A DNA stretch of 64,000 nt. Origin: Streptomyces venezuelae (GTDB taxonomy: Bacteria > Actinomycetota > Actinomycetes > Streptomycetales > Streptomycetaceae). Of the stretch, positions 58,780-64,000 are shown one piece after another. The position numbers and the translations under genes were made by a program. The stretch covers positions 1,240,001 to 1,304,000 of the forward strand of contig NZ_CP029194.1 in assembly GCF_008642375.1 (NCBI RefSeq). The letters are read 5' to 3'. The notes below the pieces were generated by a model. That model saw only the letters and a program-made list of their open reading frames with translations. It made no database searches and had not been told where the DNA came from. The stretch's first letter is position 1. Every line of letters starts with the position of its first letter.

Positions 58780-59803
58780 ACCCGAGGTCCTTCATCCCGT
58801 CCGCGAGCAGTCCCAGGGTGTGCACCGAGCGCACCGAGGGATCCAGCTCGATGCCCGGCACTTCGAGGATCTTGTCGTCGCGGACGGCGGCCAGCCGCGA
58901 GACCACCGGGTGCGCCGCCATCGAGGCGCGCTTCTCGGCGGCGCTGTCGCCGGGCCGGCCGCGCTCGGAAAGGTCGCCGATCACGATGAAGTCCGGGTCG
59001 CGCTTGGCGACTTCCTCCCAGGAGACCTCCGGCCAGTCCTCGTCGACGTCGTCGAAGGCGTTCTTCGCGCCAACGATCCGGCTCATCTCGCTGGGCAGGC
59101 CGGTTCCGCCGGCCACGTACGGCATGCCGTTGAAGACGGAGTAGAGGTAGACGACGGTCGGCCGGTCCGCGCCCTCGGGGAGCTTGGAGGCGGTCGCCCC
59201 GGCCTTGGCGACGGCGGCCCGCTGGCCGGCGGCGAGCGCGCCGGCCCGCTTCTCGGCCCCGAAGACCTTGCCGAGGTTCTCGTAGTCGGAGAACAGAAGC
59301 TCGAAGGCGGTCTTGCCGGTCTGGTTCCGCTCCGGGCAGTCCACGGCACTGACGAAGGTCGGGACCTTGAGGGCGTCCAGCTCCTCCCGGGTGCCGGCCC
59401 GGTCCTTGGTGAACAGGTCGGCGGAGCCGGCGAGGACGAAGTCGGGCGTGGCCGCGCGGAGTTGCTCGGCCGTGGCGATCTTCGGGGCGATGACGGGGAC
59501 CTCGGCGTACGCGGCCTGGTACCGCGCCGGGATCTTCGTCTTGAGGTTGGCCGTTCCCGCCATCCGGTCCTGGAGGCCGAGTTCGAGCAGGGTCTCGGTC
59601 GAGGACTGGTCCAGGGCGACGGCCCGCTTCGGCGGCTCGGAGAAGGACATCTGGCGGCCGCAGCTGGTGACGGAACTCGCCACGGCGGACGCGGCGTCGG
59701 CGGGCTTGGCGCCCGGCGCGGAGCCGTCGCCGCTCGCCGTCGAGCAGCCCGCGGTGGCGAGGAGGACGGCCAGGGCGATGCCGAGGCGGGTGGGGTGGCG
59801 CAT
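58769..59803 (-). CDS. ABC transporter substrate-binding lipoprotein, Fe/metal-chelate type
   Basis: A 344-residue lipoprotein of the FecB/BtuF cluster (helical-backbone metal receptor). A lipobox LLATAGC places the lipidated Cys at residue 20. The mature protein has PKRAVALDQSSTETLLELGL and a second lobe starting RPTVVYLYSVFNG, with GDLSERGRPGDS near the hinge. It captures a chelate outside the membrane and passes it to the permease. The ATG has GGAGA six bases upstream. It is the first gene of the six-gene operon, and the Zur/Fur-type palindrome at 59888-59908 lies 85 bases before it. Confidence 0.93.
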   Translation of the reverse strand: MRHPTRLGIALAVLLATAGCSTASGDGSAPGAKPADAASAVASSVTSCGRQMSFSEPPKRAVALDQSSTETLLELGLQDRMAGTANLKTKIPARYQAAYAEVPVIAPKIATAEQLRAATPDFVLAGSADLFTKDRAGTREELDALKVPTFVSAVDCPERNQTGKTAFELLFSDYENLGKVFGAEKRAGALAAGQRAAVAKAGATASKLPEGADRPTVVYLYSVFNGMPYVAGGTGLPSEMSRIVGAKNAFDDVDEDWPEVSWEEVAKRDPDFIVIGDLSERGRPGDSAAEKRASMAAHPVVSRLAAVRDDKILEVPGIELDPSVRSVHTLGLLADGMKDLGYAR

Positions 59804-59887
59804 GGAAGGTCTCCGGTCTGCGGGGGCCTGGATAAGGCGTGGGTGTTGTCGTGCACCGGGCAGGAGTGCCGCGTTCGAAGGGTACTG

Positions 59888-59908
59888 TAATGGTATTCAT
59901 TTTCATTA
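59888..59908. promoter_or_regulatory. Zur/Fur-type operator between divergent metal genes
   Basis: On the minus strand the site reads taatgaaaatgaataccatt plus a final a: a 21-base imperfect palindrome (10-1-10, 7 of 10 positions paired). The half TGAAAATGA matches the Streptomyces Zur box (TGAAAATGATTTTCA) exactly. It is the only AT-rich patch in the 183-base gap between the binding-protein gene and the MFS gene. Confidence 0.65.
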
Positions 59909-59986
59909 ACGACCCCGGGGGTGCGCTCCACGGAGCGCTCCAGCCCCCGCACCCACCCATCCCTGCCTCCGAGGAGCACCCACACC

Positions 59987-61267
59987 GTGGCGACCACACC
60001 CACGCCCACAGCGACCAAGTCCGAGACCCTGCCCCCGCGTTCGATCCTCCGCGACGCCGCGTTCCTGCGTCTGTGGGCGGGCACGACCGCCTCCGGGCTC
60101 GCGACCTGGGCCCTGCCCTTCGTCCTCGGGCTGGCCGTGCTGCACCGCGACCTCGGCGCCGCCGGTCTCGGCCTGGTCCTCGCCGCACGCACCGCCGGCT
60201 TCCTCGCCGCCGTCGCCGTCGGCGGTGTGCTCGCCGACCGGCACTCCCGCCGCGCGGTCGTCCTCTGGTCCGCCCTCGCGGCGGCGGCCGCCGCACCTCT
60301 CCTCGCCGCCGGACTCGGCCGCTCGCTCGTACTGATGACGGCCGCCGCCGCCCTCGCGGGCGCCGGACAGGGCGCGTGCCGCCCGGCGTTCCAGGCGCTC
60401 ACCGCCGAGACCGTCGACCCCGAGCGGCGCCAGCAGGCCAACGCCGCCATGACCATGGCCGTACGCGGTTCCACCCTCGCCGGCCCCGCCCTGACCGCAC
60501 TGCTCGCCGCCTTCCTGGACATCGGGACGCTGCTGCTCGGCATCGGCCTGCTCTGGCTGGTCGCCGCACTCGTCCCCGGCAAGGGCGCCGCCGCGACCGG
60601 CTCGGCGACCACGACGGACCCGGCCGCCGAACCGGCGCCGCGCGCGGGCTTCCGCGCCGAGTTCCTGGAGGGCATACGCGAGGCGCGGCGCCACCCGTGG
60701 TTCCTCGCCGGACTGGCCGCCCTCGTCGCGGTCATCGCCCTCGGCTACTCCGCCACCAGCGTCGCGCTGCCCCTGATCAGCAGGGACCGCTACGACACCC
60801 AGTGGGTGCTGGCCGCGGCCATGACCGCGTACACCGTGGGCGCGCTCGCCGGAGCGCTGGTCATCGCCCGTCTGCGCCCGCGCTCGCAGGGCTGGGCCGC
60901 CTTCGCCGGCCTCGCCGCGTACGGCGTCGCGCCGCTGAGTCTGATGCTGCCCGTGCACCCGCTCGTGGTCGTCGCCGCGTACGCCGTAGCCGGGATCGGG
61001 ATCGAGCTGTTCAACGTGCCCTGGTTCACGGCCACCCAGCGCGAGGTCGCCCCGGACAAGCTGGCCCGCGTCTCCTCGCTGGACTTCCTCGTGTCGTACG
61101 GCCTCGCACCGGTCGGCCTGGCACTGATCGCCCCGGCCATCGACGCCTTCGGGGTCACGCCCGTGCTCGGCGTCTGCGCCGCCGCCTGCTTCCTCGTACC
61201 GGCAGCGGCGGCACTGACCCCCACGGCCCGCCACTTCGCCCGCACGGCTCCAGCCACGACGGACTGA
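59987..61267 (+). CDS. MFS exporter, EntS-like
   Basis: A 426-residue major facilitator with twelve hydrophobic segments, closest in pattern to the EntS/MFS_3 group of siderophore exporters (LWAGTTASGLATWALPFVLG at the start, VLADRHSRRAVVLW as the loop 2-3 motif, FQALTAETVDPERRQQANAA, and NVPWFTATQREVAPDKLARV in the second half). It could export the product of the divergent operon or a drug. The GTG start has GGAG ten bases upstream; an earlier in-frame start lacks a site. It shares the control region holding the Zur-type box. Confidence 0.88.
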   Translation: MATTPTPTATKSETLPPRSILRDAAFLRLWAGTTASGLATWALPFVLGLAVLHRDLGAAGLGLVLAARTAGFLAAVAVGGVLADRHSRRAVVLWSALAAAAAAPLLAAGLGRSLVLMTAAAALAGAGQGACRPAFQALTAETVDPERRQQANAAMTMAVRGSTLAGPALTALLAAFLDIGTLLLGIGLLWLVAALVPGKGAAATGSATTTDPAAEPAPRAGFRAEFLEGIREARRHPWFLAGLAALVAVIALGYSATSVALPLISRDRYDTQWVLAAAMTAYTVGALAGALVIARLRPRSQGWAAFAGLAAYGVAPLSLMLPVHPLVVVAAYAVAGIGIELFNVPWFTATQREVAPDKLARVSSLDFLVSYGLAPVGLALIAPAIDAFGVTPVLGVCAAACFLVPAAAALTPTARHFARTAPATTD

Positions 61268-61282
61268 CGGACCGCCCCAGGT

Positions 61283-61324
61283 GATCGGAGACCGTGTCGG
61301 ACCCCTCCGATACGGTCTCCGATC
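61283..61324 (+). terminator. Long hairpin behind the MFS gene
   Basis: GATCGGAGACCGT pairs with ACGGTCTCCGATC (13 pairs), followed by one G-T step and an inner TCGGA/TCCGA stem around CCCC. The 19-step stem begins 15 bases after the MFS stop codon. Confidence 0.75.
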
Positions 61325-61347
61325 AACGACGACACACGGGGGCAGAA

Positions 61348-62013
61348 ATGACCATTCACCGTCCGGGACTGCCGGAGGACCTTCCGACGGGCGAGGCGCT
61401 GTGGGCCCGGTGGGCACTGCTCGCCGCGGTCGGCGCGACCACCGAGGACGAGCAGCGCCGGAGCGGCTACCGCACCGGCGTCTGGATCGACGCCGAGGGC
61501 CTGCACTACGACGACGCCGGCTGCACGTGGTGGACCATGTCCCGGATGGGCGAAGGCCGGTTCGTGCTCTACGGCGAGGACGAGTCGAGCGAGGTCAAGT
61601 GGCACGAGCCGCCGATCGACATGCTCGCGGGCGGCCCCGAATGGCTCCCGTACGACGAGCTGCACGACCGGCTCGAAGGCAACGAGCTGGGCTGCGTCTA
61701 CTGGTACGAGCACGGGGCCTGGGCCCGCGCGGCGTACCCCGACGACCTCGGCGACGACGGCCTGGACTGCGGCATGAGCGACTTCGTCGACCGGGACCGG
61801 GTGGTGTCCGACCTCTCCGACCGCATCGACGGCACCACCGACGGACCCGGCCCGGACACGCTCCTGGCCGCGGCCGAGGCGCACCGGCTGGAGCCGGACC
61901 TGCTCCTTGAGCGGCTGCGCCCCACCGACCCGGACGGCGAACCCCTCGACCTCCCGGCAGTCGCCAGGGCCCTGGCCCTCGCGGGGCTCACCGCCCCGGC
62001 CACCACTCCCTGA
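61348..62013 (+). CDS. Conserved-looking protein of unknown function
   Basis: A 221-residue acidic soluble protein that I do not recognise by family name. It is rich in Trp and Asp (for example WMSRMGEGRF-like YDDAGCTWWTMSRMGEG, then EPPIDMLAGGPEWLPYDELH) and has a C-terminal helical region (LLERLRPTDPDGEPLDLPAV). No catalytic motif or membrane segment is seen. The ATG is preceded by a purine-rich GGGGGCAGAA. It lies behind the MFS terminator and is probably transcribed alone. Confidence 0.75.
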   Translation: MTIHRPGLPEDLPTGEALWARWALLAAVGATTEDEQRRSGYRTGVWIDAEGLHYDDAGCTWWTMSRMGEGRFVLYGEDESSEVKWHEPPIDMLAGGPEWLPYDELHDRLEGNELGCVYWYEHGAWARAAYPDDLGDDGLDCGMSDFVDRDRVVSDLSDRIDGTTDGPGPDTLLAAAEAHRLEPDLLLERLRPTDPDGEPLDLPAVARALALAGLTAPATTP

Positions 62014-62046
62014 CCCACCACGGGATGCACGAATCCGCAGGTCGGA

Positions 62047-62127
62047 GCCGCCGAGAGGCTATTCCCCCGGAGCCATCGGACTTCCCATGCCGGACATCGG
62101 ATTCTCCATTGGAAACCTCTCGGCGGC
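62047..62127. repeat. Inverted repeat overlapping the DJ-1-like gene promoter
   Basis: gccgccgagagg at 62047-62058 and its exact reverse complement at 62116-62127 are 57 bases apart. Between them catcgga occurs twice (about 62074 and 62095). The right arm lies in the spacer of the predicted promoter. Confidence 0.6.
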
Positions 62128-62138
62128 GGGCATAGCGT
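62109..62138 (+). promoter_or_regulatory. Predicted promoter of the DJ-1-like gene
   Basis: TTGGAA (62109-62114) and TAGCGT (62133-62138) are separated by 18 bases, 41 bases before the ATG. Confidence 0.55.
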
Positions 62139-62178
62139 CGAAGACATCGCAGCACCGACGACCCTGGGAGCCCCTCGC

Positions 62179-62874
62179 ATGTCCAAGATCCTTTTCGTGA
62201 TGACCGGCGCCGACCACTGGACGCTCGCCGACGGCACCAAGCACCCCACCGGCTTCTGGGCGGAAGAGGCCGTGGCGCCGTACGAGGTGTTCAAGGCCGC
62301 CGGCCACGAGGTCGTCGTGGCCACGCCCGGCGGCGTCGTCCCCACGGTCGACCGGGGCAGCCTCGCCCCCGAGGTCAACGGCGGCCAGGAGGGCGCCGAC
62401 AAGATCGCCGCCACCCTCGCCTCCATCGACGAGATCAAGCACCCGATCACCCTGGAGGACGTGCGCCTCGACGACTACGCGGCCGTCTTCTACCCCGGCG
62501 GCCACGGCCCCATGGAGGACCTCGCCGTCGACCCGGTCTCCGGCCGGATCCTGGTCGACGCCCTCGCCTCGGGCAAGCCTCTCGCCGTCGTCTGCCACGC
62601 GCCCGCCGCGATGCTCGCCGCCACGAAGGACGACGGCAGCAACGCCTTCGCCGGCTACAAGGTCGCCGCCTTCACGAACGCCGAGGAGACCCAGGCCGGC
62701 TTCGCCGACAAGGCCAAGTGGCTCCTGGAGACCCGCCTCGTCGAGGCCGGAGTGGACGTCCAGGTCGGCGAACCGTGGGTGCCGAACATCGTCGTCGACC
62801 GCAACCTGGTCACCGGCCAGAACCCGTCCTCCTCCGCCCCGCTCGCGACGGAGGTCCTCAAGAAGCTGGCCTGA
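62179..62874 (+). CDS. DJ-1/PfpI family protein (Hsp31-like)
   Basis: A 231-residue class I glutamine-amidotransferase-like protein of the DJ-1/PfpI superfamily, nearest to Hsp31-type chaperone/glyoxalase members. It begins KILFVMTGADHWTLADGTKH as in that group, has the conserved acidic residue in FWAEEAVAPYEVF and the nucleophile elbow VVCHAPAAML with Cys about 137, and an FYPGGHGPMEDL loop. Related proteins detoxify methylglyoxal or protect proteins under stress. GGGAG lies about eight bases before the ATG. A LysR gene follows in the same direction and may control it through the inverted repeat upstream. Confidence 0.92.
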   Translation: MSKILFVMTGADHWTLADGTKHPTGFWAEEAVAPYEVFKAAGHEVVVATPGGVVPTVDRGSLAPEVNGGQEGADKIAATLASIDEIKHPITLEDVRLDDYAAVFYPGGHGPMEDLAVDPVSGRILVDALASGKPLAVVCHAPAAMLAATKDDGSNAFAGYKVAAFTNAEETQAGFADKAKWLLETRLVEAGVDVQVGEPWVPNIVVDRNLVTGQNPSSSAPLATEVLKKLA

Positions 62875-62936
62875 CCGCGCCACCGCCCGAACACGCCGCC
62901 CCTCCTCAGGCCATTCCCCTGACTATGCTCACTCAC

Positions 62937-63908
62937 GTGAACCATAGGAATCCCGATGGCCAGGAGGCGGCGTCGGATCCGCTTCCTTCCCCCTCCGCTC
63001 CCCCGCGCTCGTCACCACTGGACCTGAACCTCGTGCGCACGTTCCTCGCGGTCTACCGCTCCGGCTCCTTCACCGCCGCCGGACAGCTGCTCGGCATCTC
63101 GCAGCCCACGGTGACCACACAGGTCCGCACGCTGGAGCGGCAGGCGGGCCGGGAGCTGTTCGCCCGGCTGCCGCGGGGCGTCACCCCGACGGAGTACGCG
63201 CACGATCTGGCGGCACGGGTCATGGACCCGCTCGACGCCCTGATGGCGGCCACCGGCCACGGCCCGGCGGCGGAGGGCGCGGCGACGCCCGTACACCTGG
63301 CGGGCCCCGCCGAGTTGCTGTGCACGCGTGTCCTCCCCGCCCTCGCGCCACTCGTGGCGGACGGCGTCCAGCTCCGGGTGACGACCGGGCTGACCGAGCC
63401 TCTCCTGGACGAACTCCGCGCCGGCCGCCACGACCTGGCCATCGCCACCAGCCGCCCGCGCGGCCGGACCCTGACGGCCGTACCGCTGCTCGACGAGGAG
63501 TTCGTCCTGGTCGCCGCGCCCGCGTGGGCCGAGCGCCTCGACGGCCGGGTGACCACGGAAGGCCCCGGCGTCCTGCACACCGTCCCCCTCGTCACGTACG
63601 CGGAGGACCTCCCCATCGCCCGCCGCTACTGGCGCCACGTCTTCGACCGGCGTCTGACCCGCCGCGCCGCCGTCACCGTGCCCGACCTGCGCGGAGTCCT
63701 GGCGGCGGTCGTCGCGGGCGCCGGCTTCACGGTCCTGCCCCGCTACCTCTGCCAGGACGAACTGGCCTCCGGCGCACTGGTCACCCTGCACGAGACCGAC
63801 GACCCGCCCATCAACACCGCCTACCTCGTCCAGCGGCCGGGACTCCCCGGCAACCCGCACACCACCCGGGTCCGCGACCACCTCCTGCGCCTCGGCCCCA
63901 CCTGGTGA
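62937..63908 (+). CDS. LysR family transcriptional regulator
   Basis: A 323-residue LysR-type regulator. The winged helix-turn-helix is at about residues 30-90 (LDLNLVRTFLAVYRSGSFTA, then GISQPTVTTQVRTLERQ), and the C-terminal effector-binding domain follows (ending NPHTTRVRDHLLRLGPTW). A GTG at 62937 is chosen; TATGCT at 62925-62930 is well placed as its -10 box, so the message may be leaderless. An in-frame ATG at 62925 is the alternative. Unlike most LysR genes it is not divergent from its neighbour; the DJ-1-like gene just upstream is the closest candidate target. Confidence 0.92.
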   Translation: MNHRNPDGQEAASDPLPSPSAPPRSSPLDLNLVRTFLAVYRSGSFTAAGQLLGISQPTVTTQVRTLERQAGRELFARLPRGVTPTEYAHDLAARVMDPLDALMAATGHGPAAEGAATPVHLAGPAELLCTRVLPALAPLVADGVQLRVTTGLTEPLLDELRAGRHDLAIATSRPRGRTLTAVPLLDEEFVLVAAPAWAERLDGRVTTEGPGVLHTVPLVTYAEDLPIARRYWRHVFDRRLTRRAAVTVPDLRGVLAAVVAGAGFTVLPRYLCQDELASGALVTLHETDDPPINTAYLVQRPGLPGNPHTTRVRDHLLRLGPTW

Positions 63909-63951
63909 GACCCGCACCGCCGCACGAACAGCGCGGGGACAACGAAGAGCG

Positions 63952-63993
63952 ATCGAGGGGCCGTTTCAGATCACTCTGAAACGGCCCCTCGAT
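63952..63993 (+). terminator. 19-bp perfect hairpin behind the LysR gene
   Basis: Left arm atcgaggggccgtttcaga pairs perfectly with the right arm around the loop TCAC, 43 bases beyond the LysR stop. The core ggggccgtttcaga is shared with the hairpin at 20833-20872. Confidence 0.8.
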
Positions 63994-64000
63994 GACGTGC

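Overview
The window looks like a stretch of Streptomyces (or closely related actinomycete) chromosome. Base composition is very GC-rich throughout, GTG and TTG starts are common, and the content is typical of the genus: a Streptomyces subtilisin inhibitor, a secreted subtilase, large LAL-type regulators, a secreted galactose oxidase, a cobalamin-riboswitch-controlled metE and short translationally coupled operons. There is one tRNA gene (Pro, GGG). No rRNA, phage, insertion sequence or CRISPR array was seen.

Layout. 0-5.1 kb: edge of a truncated gene, a YtcJ-like amidohydrolase, and the proton-translocating transhydrogenase pair pntA-pntB. 5.3-5.8 kb: a secreted protease inhibitor. 6.1-16.9 kb: a leftward block containing a caspase-NACHT-beta-propeller protein, an LCAT/PGAP1-like esterase, a membrane-anchored pentapeptide-repeat protein and a DUF4246 protein with a likely Fe(II)/2-oxoglutarate site; a Nudix-like gene diverges from its head. 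17-21 kb: a NeuD-like acyltransferase, a galactose oxidase with two duplicated discoidin domains, and tRNA-Pro. 21-30.7 kb: a LAL-like ATPase lacking its DNA-binding domain, DUF309 and DUF488 genes, a TetR gene facing a PAP2-DMT operon across a symmetric operator, an SPFH/NAD-kinase-like pair and a GNAT.

31.3-45.7 kb: a secreted subtilase, a LAL regulator, and then a second peptidase-rich block: a stand-alone caspase, an EndoG-type nuclease, an 1822-residue protein with two effector-associated-like domains, two P-loop ATPases and a trypsin-like peptidase, and a second trypsin-like protein two bases downstream. A maltokinase-cap-like gene follows. 45.9-51.1 kb: a secreted penicillin-binding-protein-like hydrolase, a secreted protein gene broken by one in-frame TAG, the riboswitch and metE. 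51.1-53.7 kb: a three-gene isoprenoid operon (small protein, prenyl diphosphate synthase, MpaB/Lcp-type oxygenase).

53.8-61.3 kb: a six-gene coupled operon (metal-type binding lipoprotein, FecCD permease, ATPase, DUF364 protein, GHMP kinase, fold-II PLP enzyme) diverging from an EntS-like MFS exporter across a Zur/Fur-type palindrome. This reads as a compact amino-acid-derived metallophore or metal acquisition locus. 61.3-64 kb: a conserved hypothetical gene, a DJ-1/PfpI protein and a LysR regulator, ending in a hairpin nearly identical to one beside tRNA-Pro.

The best candidates for undescribed systems are the two NLR-like caspase/peptidase blocks (6-17 kb and 36-45 kb) and the metal locus (54-61 kb). 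All functional statements come from reading the sequence; no database search was run.
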